DNA from: Pseudomonadota bacterium
Lineage (GTDB): Bacteria; Pseudomonadota; Gammaproteobacteria; Xanthomonadales; Xanthomonadaceae
Reading direction: 5' to 3'
DNA: 53,047 nucleotides
Assembly (NCBI GenBank): GCA_023390905.1
Contig: JAEWBY010000082.1
Location: forward strand, 1 to 53,047
Of the stretch, positions 1-8,038 are shown piece after piece (position 1 is the stretch's first letter; each line of letters begins with the position of its first letter). The notes below the pieces were generated by a model. That model had not been told where the DNA came from. It was given only the letters and a program-made list of their open reading frames with translations, and ran no database searches. Position numbers and translations under genes: made by a program.

Positions 1-2
1 AC

Positions 3-101
3 TACATCGAGATGTTCTACAACCCGATCCGCCGGCATGGTTCCGCTGGCGGACTGTCACCGGTAGAGTTTGAAAGGCGCTACGCGCAGAGCGGCGACTG
101 A
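3..101 (+). pseudogene. C-terminal tail of an IS3-family transposase (OrfB), cut by the window edge
   Basis: The frame is open from the window edge to a TGA at 99-101. It encodes 32 residues beginning YIEMFYNPIRRH and ending SPVEFERRY plus a few residues. The pattern Y-I-x-x-F-Y-N-x-x-R-x-H followed by G-x-L-S-P-x-x-F-E is the extreme C-terminus of the DDE integrase domain of IS3-family OrfB proteins. Only this end is visible, so whether the element is intact to the left cannot be judged. The right terminal inverted repeat should lie just downstream, around the TGTCTACAGAACTC stretch at 103-116. This marks the left side of the window as mobile or accessory DNA. Confidence 0.8.
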
Positions 102-239
102 GTGTCTACAGAACTCTGGCCGGTCCAGCGACGCTTGAACACGAATTAGTACATTTTACTCAATATTTCTGGAATGACGATAAATATGTTGGCGAAGAGG
201 GTTGGGACTATGTCTATTACATCTACAAGTGACAGCCCA

Positions 240-706
240 ATGAAAATAACCAGTATTGCCTATCTGGTATTTCTGTCGTTTTTCATTGGGGCGTGCGACC
301 GGGATCCCAATCCATCTGCGAGTCATCCCGTATCCAGTAACAATCAGCGCCAATCCTGCGACGTCGAGAGTGTCGAAGTAATTAATGTGGCTCTTGCAGG
401 ATTTGGGTTAGAAGATTATTCCATTCGCCCGAATCGAGAGAAAGATAAGATCGTGGTGGTCTGGGGTGGTGTACGCCCCCCCTAGTTGACTGCCCCAATC
501 ATGATGGGATTTATTTTGTGATTGCGCCTGACCAACTTCCCACTGGGTCGCTTAAGCCGGATGTGGCAGTGACGAGTTTTTTCAGAAGCCGGAATGCTGC
601 CTATGTACGAGCTACGATCTATCCGATGGAAACTAACGGTGAGTTCTTCCTTTCACGTGAGGCTGGAAAATGGGTTGTAGTTGATAAGGTCGTATGGAAG
701 CAATAA
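240..706 (+). pseudogene. Frameshifted lipoprotein gene of unknown function
   Basis: The first frame starts at ATG 240 with a signal peptide (MKITSIAYLVFLSFF) and lipobox I-G-A-C, so the product would be a lipid-anchored protein. It stops at TAG 483-485 just after a run of seven Cs (476-482). The frame that opens at the C run continues through PPLVDCPNHDGIYFVIAP to the TAA at 704-706. One extra C restores a single product of about 155 residues, with basic and aromatic residues at its end (VVDKVVWKQ). I do not recognise the family. The stretch is distinctly AT-richer than the surrounding genes, suggesting horizontal acquisition with the neighbouring IS. The frameshift could be a sequencing or assembly error, a decayed gene, or a slippage switch. 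Confidence 0.6.
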
Positions 707-744
707 GAAGGTTGGTCGGGCAAAGGAGGCTGACCATGCCGTTA

Positions 745-819
745 GTGTCCAGTCGGTCTGGCGGCGGTGTCCAGCGTCTTTGGGGCTAATGTCCAGTTTG
801 TTTGATGTTGGGCATCCAG
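745..819. repeat. Three to four TGTCCAG repeats at ~22-bp spacing
   Basis: GTGTCCAG at 745-752, GTGTCCAG at 767-774 and ATGTCCAG at 789-796 are spaced exactly 22 bp apart. A degenerate fourth copy, GCATCCAG, lies at 812-819. Repeated short boxes of this kind occur at the ends of IS21-type elements and in iteron-like protein-binding arrays. No transposase is adjacent on this side, so this may be an abandoned element end. Confidence 0.5.
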
Positions 820-825
820 TTCGTT

Positions 826-1047
826 GGCGTTTCGTAGATGTCCGCTTCGGATCCGAATCAGTCAAATGGCCGAAGCCGGGGCTACGCCGACTTACGCCGG
901 AAGTGCCCAACTTGCGCTCGGACGGTTCTCGTCCGCATCCATTGGAATCACCTGCAAAAACAAAGGCCCGCGTTAGCGGGCCTTGTTCGGTGTTGCTTGT
1001 AAGTGTCGCTTCGGAACTGCTGGAGGCTTTAAGAATGCGACGGTCCT
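826..1047 (-). repeat. Long direct repeat, copy A (terminator-bearing)
   Basis: This block aligns by eye over its whole length with 2139-2366, in the same orientation. Shared segments include GGCGTTTC at the left edge, TGGCCGAAGCCGGG, the terminator with ACAAAGGCCCGC, CCTTGTTCGGTGTTGCTTGTAA, and CTGGAGGCTTTA-GAATGCG at the right edge. The copies are diverged, so the duplication is not recent. Confidence 0.75.
955..984 (-). terminator. Intrinsic terminator in repeat copy A
   Basis: On the minus strand AAGGCCCGC-TAAC-GCGGGCCTT is followed by TGTTTTTG. The stem is 9 bp with a 4-nt loop and a T-rich tail. It lies downstream of the minus-strand gene ending at 1134. Confidence 0.8.
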
Positions 1048-1133
1048 TCGCCGGAGCCGGCAGGCCGGATCGAGAATCCAACCCCTCACCGCTTGCCCCC
1101 GCTGACGGCTTCTTTCGGCCACAAGCGGACTCG

Positions 1134-2120
1134 TTAGGCGATCTCGAAAACTTCGGCGAAGCGGCTGGGCGTCGCACCCAGTATTGCCTCCAGGTAGGGA
1201 TATGGCTTGATCCCGTCGAGCCAAGCGAAGTAGTTGGCTTCCACCACGTGCTTGTGCACAGCCGCCAACACTGCCTCACGACGAGCCAGCGACAACAGGG
1301 GCAGCGATGACGACGTTGGCCCGTACTCGCCGGTAAAGTCGCCCGTCAACACCTGCGCCCCATGCCAAACCACGTTTGTCCACGAGTCAGATTCGAGGTT
1401 CGCCAGCTCCAGAACCCGTCCGGCAAGCAAGGGATGAACCGCCAGCAGCCAGCTGTAGAGCTGCGTAGTCCAAAGCGGGCAAGGAATTGCGAATACCGAG
1501 TCGAGCCATGCGTCAAGCTCGTCCTCAATAAGGTATTTCACACAGAAGAACATACCTGCCGAGAAATCGCCGCATGCCACGCTCCACTCGAACGCGGCGC
1601 GCCGACCACCGTCGAAAGGATCTTCAGGTGCAGACACAGCAAGCCGATCCCCCATCCACCGAGAGGGATCCATTAGACAGCGACCCAGTGTATGCCTCGC
1701 GTCATCGGCAAAGCCCGGGTATCGCTCTCCAATACCGTGCGGATGCACGGCGATGAACGCAGTGACGATGTGCTGGTAAAGGCTATCGAACGACCTCTCT
1801 GCGTGTCGGGGGACAAGCTGCGCCAACAAGTAGCAATACCAGTTCGTCCATTCGTCCATGGGGCCGAAACAGGAATTTCCGGACGCAATCTCCTCGAGCG
1901 GGTTGCGCAGTTCCTCGAGCGAAAGTCCGTCGAGGTTACCTAGCAGAAAATCGAAGGTACGTCGCTCATTGCCCATGAACCATGCTTCGCCCATTGGTTC
2001 AGCGGGGAGATGAAAGTGATCGCGCATGCGCTGGATGCAACCGGCATGGAGCCCGTCGCTTGGACGCCAAACAAAGGGGCGCGAAATCTCGGGCTGTGGT
2101 TGCTTGCGCGATGAAGACAT
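1134..2120 (-). CDS. Uncharacterised 328-aa protein
   Basis: The open frame begins MSSSRKQPQPEISR and ends RFAEVFEIA. It has no signal peptide or membrane segment; it looks soluble, mainly alpha-helical and rich in aromatic residues (WRPSDG, MDEWTNWYCYLLAQL, FEWSVACGDFSAGMFF, YFAWLDGIKPYPYLEAI). I do not recognise the family and see no catalytic motif. The gene sits alone between two diverged copies of a ~220-bp repeat (826-1047 and 2139-2366), next to an IS3 tail and a tRNA fragment, so it is probably accessory cargo. ATG at 2120 is preferred because it lies just inside repeat copy B and no better start is visible. The terminator in copy A would end its transcript. An immunity or contact-dependent role is possible from context but has no direct support. 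Confidence 0.7.
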   Translation of the reverse strand: MSSSRKQPQPEISRPFVWRPSDGLHAGCIQRMRDHFHLPAEPMGEAWFMGNERRTFDFLLGNLDGLSLEELRNPLEEIASGNSCFGPMDEWTNWYCYLLAQLVPRHAERSFDSLYQHIVTAFIAVHPHGIGERYPGFADDARHTLGRCLMDPSRWMGDRLAVSAPEDPFDGGRRAAFEWSVACGDFSAGMFFCVKYLIEDELDAWLDSVFAIPCPLWTTQLYSWLLAVHPLLAGRVLELANLESDSWTNVVWHGAQVLTGDFTGEYGPTSSSLPLLSLARREAVLAAVHKHVVEANYFAWLDGIKPYPYLEAILGATPSRFAEVFEIA

Positions 2121-2138
2121 ACGGCGATGCTATCAGCA

Positions 2139-2366
2139 GGCGTTTCACGGGGACACAGAATGTCCGCTTTGGGGTCGGAAGCAGTGAAGTGGCCGAAGCC
2201 GGGACTAAGCCGACTGACATCGGAAGCATCGATCTCGTGCTCGGATGGTCCTCGTCCGCATCCGTTGGAAACACCTGAAAAAACAAAGGCCCGCATCTGC
2301 GGGCCTTGTTCGGTGTTGCTTGTAAACATCATTTCGGAACTGCGCTGGAGGCTTTACGAATGCGCC
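2139..2366 (-). repeat. Long direct repeat, copy B (joins a tRNA fragment)
   Basis: This is the partner of 826-1047. Copy B overlaps the anticodon-proximal end of the tRNA-Thr fragment (2354-2391), so the repeat appears to derive from the 3' flank of a tRNA gene including its terminator. Together the copies bracket the 328-aa gene, as expected for duplication or insertion at a tRNA flank. Confidence 0.75.
2277..2307 (-). terminator. Intrinsic terminator in repeat copy B
   Basis: On the minus strand AAGGCCCGC-AGAT-GCGGGCCTT is followed by TGTTTTTT. It is positioned to end transcription running from ispH through the tRNA fragment. Confidence 0.85.
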
Positions 2367-2391
2367 GCTCTACCAACTGAGCTATTCCGGC
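2354..2391 (-). pseudogene. 5' half of tRNA-Thr(CGT), truncated
   Basis: The minus strand from 2391 reads exactly as tRNA positions 1-38: acceptor GCCGGAA, TA, D-arm GCTC-AGTTGGTA-GAGC, G26, GCGCA, then anticodon loop TTCGTAA (anticodon CGT). The sequence that follows (AGCCTCCAGC...) cannot pair with the anticodon stem and has no T-arm, TTCCGGC acceptor or CCA end. The gene is therefore broken at the anticodon loop. The missing half is not found in the window. Confidence 0.7.
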
Positions 2392-2426
2392 GGAGCCGCG
2401 AATTTTAGGGGTTGGGGCCGGGTCGG

Positions 2427-3377
2427 TCAATTGACCAGCTGCAGGCGCAGTTCCTTGGGCAGCGCGAAGACCATGTTCTCGGGTTCGCCTTCGAGTTCGC
2501 CGACGCTGCCCGCGCCCAGTTCGCGCAGGCGCTGGATGACGCCGTCGATGAGGATGTCCGGAGCCGAGGCGCCGGCGGTGACGCCGATGCGCTGCTTGCC
2601 CTGCACCCAGGCCGGGTTGATCTCGTGCGCGCCATCGATCAGGTACGACTCGACGCCATCGCGTTCGGCCAGTTCGCGCAGCCGATTGGAATTGGAGCTG
2701 TTGGGGGAGCCCACGACCAGCACCAGATCGCACTGCCGGGCCAGATCGCGCACGGCGTCCTGGCGGTTCTGCGTGGCGTAGCAGATGTCGTCGTTCTTCG
2801 GGCCCTGGATGCTGGGATAGCGGGCCTGCAGGGCCTGGATGATGCCGATGGTGTCATCGACCGACAGCGTGGTCTGCGTGGTGTAGAACAGATTCTGTGG
2901 CTGGCCCACGTCGAGCCGGGCGACGTTCTCGATGTCCTCGACCAGATAGATGCGGCCCACGCCACCTTCGCGGTTCCACTGCCCCATCGTGCCTTCCACT
3001 TCCGGGTGGCCGGCGTGCCCGATCAGCACGACATCGCGACCGGCGCGGCAGTGCCGGGCCACTTCCAGATGGACCTTGGTGACCAGCGGGCAGGTGGCGT
3101 CGAACACCTTCAGTCCACGGCGTTCGGCCTCGACACGCACGGCCTGCGAAACGCCATGCGCGCTGAAGATCACCGTCGCGCCGTCAGGCACTTCATCGAG
3201 TTCCTCGACGAACACGGCGCCGCGGTTGCGCAGATCCTCGACCACGAAACGGTTGTGCACCACTTCGTGGCGCACGTAGATCGGTGCGCCCAGGGTTTCG
3301 ATCGCGCGCTTGACGATTTCGATCGCACGATCGACGCCGGCGCAGAAACCGCGGGGATTGGCGAGCAGAACATCCAT
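2427..3377 (-). CDS. ispH: 4-hydroxy-3-methylbut-2-enyl diphosphate reductase
   Basis: This is the last enzyme of the MEP isoprenoid pathway. It is a cytoplasmic [4Fe-4S] enzyme that reduces HMBPP to IPP and DMAPP. At 316 aa it is the usual bacterial length. The three cluster cysteines are visible at C12 (RGFCAGV), C96 (DATCPLV) and C199 (DDICYATQNRQ). His41, His124 and the catalytic Glu126 (HPEVEGT) fall at the E. coli positions, and the substrate-binding SSN lies at 227-229. The start ATG at 3377 gives the family N-terminus MDVLLANPRGFCAGV. It follows lspA in the same direction after 195 bp; the fkpB gene found between them in E. coli is absent. Confidence 0.97.
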   Translation of the reverse strand: MDVLLANPRGFCAGVDRAIEIVKRAIETLGAPIYVRHEVVHNRFVVEDLRNRGAVFVEELDEVPDGATVIFSAHGVSQAVRVEAERRGLKVFDATCPLVTKVHLEVARHCRAGRDVVLIGHAGHPEVEGTMGQWNREGGVGRIYLVEDIENVARLDVGQPQNLFYTTQTTLSVDDTIGIIQALQARYPSIQGPKNDDICYATQNRQDAVRDLARQCDLVLVVGSPNSSNSNRLRELAERDGVESYLIDGAHEINPAWVQGKQRIGVTAGASAPDILIDGVIQRLRELGAGSVGELEGEPENMVFALPKELRLQLVN

Positions 3378-3572
3378 AGAGACTGATCTTATAGAAACAA
3401 CGATTCAAGAAAATGAAGCCCGGGCCGGCGAGCCGGTTCCTCATGGACGACCCCTCTGCCTTCGGCACAGCGAGGCCTAACGCGAAGTCGCCCTGCCACA
3501 TCGCAACCCGACGAGGCCACTGCATCGCATGAGCACGGAGACAGGCGCCAGCCCTACGCCGAAAAAAACGCC
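3378..3572. other. 195-bp lspA-ispH spacer
   Basis: No credible gene is present. In E. coli this position holds fkpB (slpA). The spacer is GC-rich with no recognisable FKBP remnant in any frame I checked. Confidence 0.5.
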
Positions 3573-4070
3573 CTACTTGCCTTTCCGCTTCCCATCGAAC
3601 AACCCGAACAGCGCGATGCCGATCGCGCCACACACGATGGCCGAGTCCGCCAGGTTGAAGGCCGGCCAGGTGTAGTCGCGCCAGTACCACTGGACGAAAT
3701 CGATCACGTGGCCGTGGATGATGCGATCGATGACGTTGCCGAGCGCGCCGCCGATCACGAGCGAGTACGGCAGCGCCTGTCGCCAGTCATGCCGCGGCGT
3801 GCGGCTCAGCCAGAACGCCAGCAGGCTGCACACGCCCACCGCCAGCACGCCGAAGAACCAGATCTGCCACCCGCCTGCGCCGGCGAGAAAACTGAAGGCC
3901 GCGCCGGTGTTGTAGGTGCGATACCAGTTCCAGAAACCTTCGATGACCGGGACCGGCACGTGTTCGGGCAGCGCAGCCAGCACCCAGGCCTTGGTCCATT
4001 GGTCCAGGCCGATGATCACCGCCGAGAGCAGCAACCAGATCAGCGCGTTGGGTTTGGGGCGTGGGGTCAT
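3573..4070 (-). CDS. lspA: Lipoprotein signal peptidase (signal peptidase II)
   Basis: This inner-membrane aspartyl protease removes the signal peptide from diacylglyceryl-modified prolipoproteins. The chosen start ATG 4070 gives 165 aa (MTPRPKPNALIWLLLSAVI), the family length; an upstream in-frame ATG at 4103 adds 11 unlikely residues. Four hydrophobic segments are visible. The catalytic aspartates lie in GNVIDRI and FNLADS, and the conserved DQWTK and YNTGAAFSF motifs are present. It lies 77 bp downstream of ileS in the common ribF-ileS-lspA order. Substrates encoded in this window include the lipid-anchored PstS at 26510. Confidence 0.96.
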   Translation of the reverse strand: MTPRPKPNALIWLLLSAVIIGLDQWTKAWVLAALPEHVPVPVIEGFWNWYRTYNTGAAFSFLAGAGGWQIWFFGVLAVGVCSLLAFWLSRTPRHDWRQALPYSLVIGGALGNVIDRIIHGHVIDFVQWYWRDYTWPAFNLADSAIVCGAIGIALFGLFDGKRKGK

Positions 4071-4147
4071 CGTGTTTCCGGGTTGGGTGGGAGGGGCGGT
4101 CAAGCCCGACGGATTGATCGCATCCGTGCATCAGGCCATTGGCGTTC

Positions 4148-6979
4148 TCAGAACCAGCGGCGATCTTCGCCCGGTCCTTCGACATTGCTCGCGCAGCGGC
4201 CGCAGATCTGCGGGTGTGCCGGATGGACGCCGACGTCCGCGCGATGGTGCCAGCAACGCACGCACTTGGTTTTCGTGGTCGGCTGGGCCAGCACGAATAC
4301 TTCATCGGCCGACACTTCGCCCACGCTGACATCGCCGCTGATGAAGAAGAAGCGCAGTTCATCGGCCAGCGGCTGCCACTTGCCGGCCAGTGCGGCGTTC
4401 ACCGAGATGGTGATCTCCGCTTCCAGCGCGGCGCCGATCTGGCCATTGGCGCGCATCGGTTCCAGCACCTTGGCGACCTGCTCGCGCAACGCGAGCAATT
4501 GATCGATGTCGGCAGCCGACAACGCCGCATCGGCAGGCAGTGCGGCCAACCCCTCGTACCAGGTGGCGAACAGCACGTTGCCTTCATGCTGGCCCGGCAG
4601 GTGCTGCCACATTTCGTCGGCGGTGAAGCTGAGCACTGGTGCAATCCAGCGCACGAAGGCTTCGGCGATGCGGTACATCGCGCTCTGTGCCGAACGCCGG
4701 CCGCGCGAATCCTCGCGCATCGTGTACAGCCGATCCTTGGTGACGTCCAGGTACAGCGACCCGAGATCGACGCTGCAGAAATTCAGCAGCGCCTGCACGA
4801 TTTCGGCGAAGTCGTAGCGCTCGTAGGCGGCCTTGATCTTCTCCTGCAGTTCCCAGGCGCGATGCACGATCCAGCGATCCAGCGCGACCATGTCCTCGAG
4901 CGGGCGCAGATCACGCGCCGGATCGAAGCCGTGCAGATTGCCCAGCAGGAAACGCGCCGTGTTGCGGATGCGTCGATAGGCATCGGCATTGCGCTTGAGG
5001 ATTTCCTGCGACAGCGACATCTCGTTGCTGTAATCGGCCGAGGCGATCCACAGGCGCAGGATGTCGGCGCCAAGCGTTTTCATGATGTCCTGCGGCTCGA
5101 TGCCGTTGCCGAGCGACTTGGACATCTTGCGACCATGTTCGTCGACGGTGAAACCGTGCGTCAGGCACTGGCGGTATGGCGCATGTTTGTCGATCGCCAC
5201 GCCCGTCAGCAGCGAGGACTGGAACCAGCCGCGATGCTGATCCGAACCTTCCAGATACAGGTCCGCCGGCTTGCCGAGCCCGCGCTCCAGCAGCACGCCT
5301 TCATGGGTGACGCCGGAGTCGAACCACACATCGAGGATGTCGGTGATCTTCTCGTAGTCGCCGGCCTCGTCACCCAGCAGTTCGGCCACTTCCAGCGTGT
5401 ACCAGACATCGACGCCGCCCTGTTCGACGCGATCGGCGACCGCATTCATCAGTTCAACGCTACGCGGATGCGGTTCGCCGGTTTCGCGATGCACGAACAG
5501 CGCGATGGGCACGCCCCAGGTGCGCTGGCGCGAGATCGTCCAGTCCGGGCGTCCTTCGATCATGCCGGCGATACGCGCCTGGCCCCACTGCGGGAACCAT
5601 CCGACCTGCGTGATCGCGGCGAGCGCGTCGCGACGCAGATGCGCCTGTTCCATCGAGATGAACCACTGCGGCGTGGCGCGGAAGGCGATCGGCGTCTTGT
5701 GCCGCCAGCAATGCGGATAACTGTGTTCAAGCGTGCTGAAGGCCAGCAGCGTGCCATTGCCACGCAACACTTCGACGATGGCGTCGTTGGCTTTCCAGAT
5801 ATGCGTGCCGGCAAGCGTGACGTCACCGGCCGGTGGCGTGGACGGCAGATACACGCCACGCCCGTCGACCGGATTCAATTGCGCGGTCGTGTACTTGTCG
5901 ATCAGCCCGTAGCGCTGGCTGACGACGAAGTCTTCCTGGCCATGGCCGGGCGCGGTGTGCACCGCGCCGGTGCCATCTTCGGCCGACACGTGATCGCCAA
6001 GCAGCACGGGGATTTCGCGATCGGCATAGAACGGGTGCGAAAGCCGCACGCCCTCGAGTCCGGAACCGGCCACACGGCCCTGCACGTTGACCTCGCCCAC
6101 GCCGTAGCGCTGCAGCGCGCGCGCGGCGAGCGCATCGGCCAGCACCAGCCAGCGACGCTTGCCCGCGTGCGCCGGCCCTTCGACCAGTGCGTACTCCAGA
6201 TCCGGACCCAGCGAGACCGCCAGCGATGCCGGCAGCGTCCACGGCGTGGTCGTCCAGATCGGCACGGCGACTTCGACATCTTCCGGAATCGATACGCCGA
6301 ACGCGGCGGCCACCGCGTCGCGATCGCGCACCGTGTACGCGACATCGATGGCCGGCGATACCTTGTCCTGGTATTCGATTTCCGCTTCGGCCAGCGCCGA
6401 TCCGCAATCGAAGCACCAGTGCACCGGCTTCACGCCGCGGGTCAGATGGCCGTTGGCGACAATCTTGGCGAGCGCGCGGATTTCATTGGCTTCGAAACGG
6501 AAATCGAGCGTGCGGTACGGGTTGTCCCAGTCGCCGATCACGCCGAGTCGCTTGAAATCCTTGCGCTGGATGTCGATCTGCTCATTGGCGTATTCGCGGC
6601 ACTTCTGCCGGAATTCGACCGCATCGAGCTTGACGCCGACCTTGCCGAACTTCTTTTCGATCGCGATCTCGATCGGCAGCCCGTGGCAGTCCCAGCCCGG
6701 GATGTAGGGCGCATCGAATCCTGCCAGGTACTTCGATTTGACGATGATGTCCTTGAGGATCTTGTTGACCGCATGGCCCAGGTGGATCGACCCGTTCGCG
6801 TAAGGCGGGCCGTCATGCAGCACGAACAGCGGGCGGCCCTTGGCATGGGCGCGCAACTGCGCGTACAGGTTGTCCGATTCCCAGCGGGCCAGGGTGTCCG
6901 GCTCGCGCTTGGGCAGATCGCCGCGCATCGGAAACTCGGTCGCCGGCAGATGGAGAGTGGCTTTGTAGTCGTGGGTCAC
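4148..6979 (-). CDS. ileS: Isoleucyl-tRNA synthetase
   Basis: This class Ia aminoacyl-tRNA synthetase charges tRNA-Ile and edits misactivated valine. A GTG start at 6979 gives 943 aa beginning VTHDYKATLHLPATEFPM, the standard N-terminus; the frame stays open upstream only because it overlaps ribF. The class I motif HLGH lies at 66-69, the CP1 editing domain (TTPWTLPAS) follows, and KMSKS appears in GRKMSKSLGN. The C-terminal zinc finger is CVRCWHH...CGRC. The start lies 8 bp after the ribF stop with no obvious Shine-Dalgarno, suggesting coupled translation. A bacterial-type, mupirocin-sensitive architecture is inferred from the overall layout. Confidence 0.98.
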   Translation of the reverse strand: MTHDYKATLHLPATEFPMRGDLPKREPDTLARWESDNLYAQLRAHAKGRPLFVLHDGPPYANGSIHLGHAVNKILKDIIVKSKYLAGFDAPYIPGWDCHGLPIEIAIEKKFGKVGVKLDAVEFRQKCREYANEQIDIQRKDFKRLGVIGDWDNPYRTLDFRFEANEIRALAKIVANGHLTRGVKPVHWCFDCGSALAEAEIEYQDKVSPAIDVAYTVRDRDAVAAAFGVSIPEDVEVAVPIWTTTPWTLPASLAVSLGPDLEYALVEGPAHAGKRRWLVLADALAARALQRYGVGEVNVQGRVAGSGLEGVRLSHPFYADREIPVLLGDHVSAEDGTGAVHTAPGHGQEDFVVSQRYGLIDKYTTAQLNPVDGRGVYLPSTPPAGDVTLAGTHIWKANDAIVEVLRGNGTLLAFSTLEHSYPHCWRHKTPIAFRATPQWFISMEQAHLRRDALAAITQVGWFPQWGQARIAGMIEGRPDWTISRQRTWGVPIALFVHRETGEPHPRSVELMNAVADRVEQGGVDVWYTLEVAELLGDEAGDYEKITDILDVWFDSGVTHEGVLLERGLGKPADLYLEGSDQHRGWFQSSLLTGVAIDKHAPYRQCLTHGFTVDEHGRKMSKSLGNGIEPQDIMKTLGADILRLWIASADYSNEMSLSQEILKRNADAYRRIRNTARFLLGNLHGFDPARDLRPLEDMVALDRWIVHRAWELQEKIKAAYERYDFAEIVQALLNFCSVDLGSLYLDVTKDRLYTMREDSRGRRSAQSAMYRIAEAFVRWIAPVLSFTADEMWQHLPGQHEGNVLFATWYEGLAALPADAALSAADIDQLLALREQVAKVLEPMRANGQIGAALEAEITISVNAALAGKWQPLADELRFFFISGDVSVGEVSADEVFVLAQPTTKTKCVRCWHHRADVGVHPAHPQICGRCASNVEGPGEDRRWF

Positions 6980-6987
6980 GGGAATCG

Positions 6988-7962
6988 TCAGAGTGCGGCG
7001 TGTCGGGGAAGATCCGCGGCCGGGGCCGCGGACTGGAAATGGCTCAGGATCCCGCGTGCCTGTGCGGCATCGCGGTGCATCTGATCGGTCAGGCTGCTCA
7101 GATCGGGGAACTTCTGCTCGTCGCGCAATCTGGCGACGAATTCGACTTCGATGTGCTTGCCGTACAGATCGCCGGCGAAATCGAACAGATGCGCTTCCAG
7201 CAGCGGTTCGACGCCGTCCACCGTGGGACGCGTGCCGAAGCTGGAGACCGAGGCCCACGGCTGCCTGCCCACGCCATGCACCCAGGTCGCGTAGATGCCG
7301 GAGAGCGCGGGCGTTTTCGGAAAGCGCAGGTTGGCCGTAGGGAAGCCCAGCGTGCGGCCGAGTTGCTGTCCACGCACGACGCGGCCGCCGATGGCGTATG
7401 GCCGGCCGAGGAATCGCGCCGCGCCCGCAAAGTCGCCTGCGCGCAGGGCTTCGCGGATACGCGTGCTGGACACCCGCTCGCCGCCGACGTCGATGGGGTC
7501 GATCGCCTGCGCGTGGAATCCCAGTTCCGCACCGATGGCCTGCAGCAACGCCAGATCACCGGCGCGCCGGTTCCCGAAACGGAAGTCCGGGCCGATCCAG
7601 ACTTCGCGCGCCGTCAATCGCTGGCCCAGCATGTGGCGCGCGAAATGATCCGCGCTCATCGCCGCCATGCGCGCGTCGAAGCGCAGCAGGCCAATCACAT
7701 CGACACCGAGCGCCTGCAATGCTTCGACCTTCGCACGCGCCAGGGTCAGGCGCGGCGGCGGGTTTTCGCGAGCGAAGAACTCGCGTGGCAGGGGTTCGAA
7801 CGTCAACACCACCGCCGGCACGCCCAGCGCGCGGGCACGGGCGATCGTGTGGCGCACCAACGCCTGGTGGCCCAGATGCAGGCCGTCGAAAGCGCCGATG
7901 CAGACCACGCTTCCCCGGGGGCACAAAGGCCCGCCTTCGACGTCACGGAACAGCCTGCTCAT
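6988..7962 (-). CDS. ribF: Bifunctional riboflavin kinase / FAD synthetase
   Basis: Converts riboflavin to FMN and then FAD. The protein is 324 aa from ATG 7962, which has CAGGAAAC directly upstream; an upstream open extension is ignored. The N-terminal FMN adenylyltransferase domain shows the nucleotidyltransferase signature GAFDGLHLGH (23-32) and IGPDFRFGNRRAGD. The C-terminal flavokinase domain shows GRTLGFPTANL and SGIYATWV. It lies between murJ and ileS in one direction, the usual gammaproteobacterial arrangement. Confidence 0.96.
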   Translation of the reverse strand: MSRLFRDVEGGPLCPRGSVVCIGAFDGLHLGHQALVRHTIARARALGVPAVVLTFEPLPREFFARENPPPRLTLARAKVEALQALGVDVIGLLRFDARMAAMSADHFARHMLGQRLTAREVWIGPDFRFGNRRAGDLALLQAIGAELGFHAQAIDPIDVGGERVSSTRIREALRAGDFAGAARFLGRPYAIGGRVVRGQQLGRTLGFPTANLRFPKTPALSGIYATWVHGVGRQPWASVSSFGTRPTVDGVEPLLEAHLFDFAGDLYGKHIEVEFVARLRDEQKFPDLSSLTDQMHRDAAQARGILSHFQSAAPAADLPRHAAL

Positions 7963-8038
7963 GGTTTCCTGGTTGGAACCGGCCCGAGGCCGGCGGTGCG
8001 ATGCGCACAAGTCCCGCAGTATAGCCGCCGCATCCGCT

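Larger units (their letters stand above)
707..1133. other. 427-bp gap: 22-bp-spaced repeats, then repeat copy A with a terminator
   Basis: No credible coding sequence is seen here. The gap holds the TGTCCAG repeats (745-819), copy A of the long repeat (about 826-1047) and its minus-strand terminator (955-984). The remaining ~90 bp lie before the stop of the unknown minus-strand gene and show no recognisable feature. Confidence 0.6.

Noticed and set aside
476..485. Programmed ribosomal frameshift in the lipoprotein
   Set aside because: A C7 run with no slippery heptamer pattern and no downstream structure seen; mutation or sequencing error is simpler.
2354..2391. Intact tRNA gene
   Set aside because: The anticodon stem, T-arm and 3' acceptor are missing, so only the 5' half is real.
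4139..7084. Long plus-strand open frame across ileS
   Set aside because: Antisense to a well-recognised synthetase; in GC-rich DNA the opposite strand stays open, and the frame has no family motifs.
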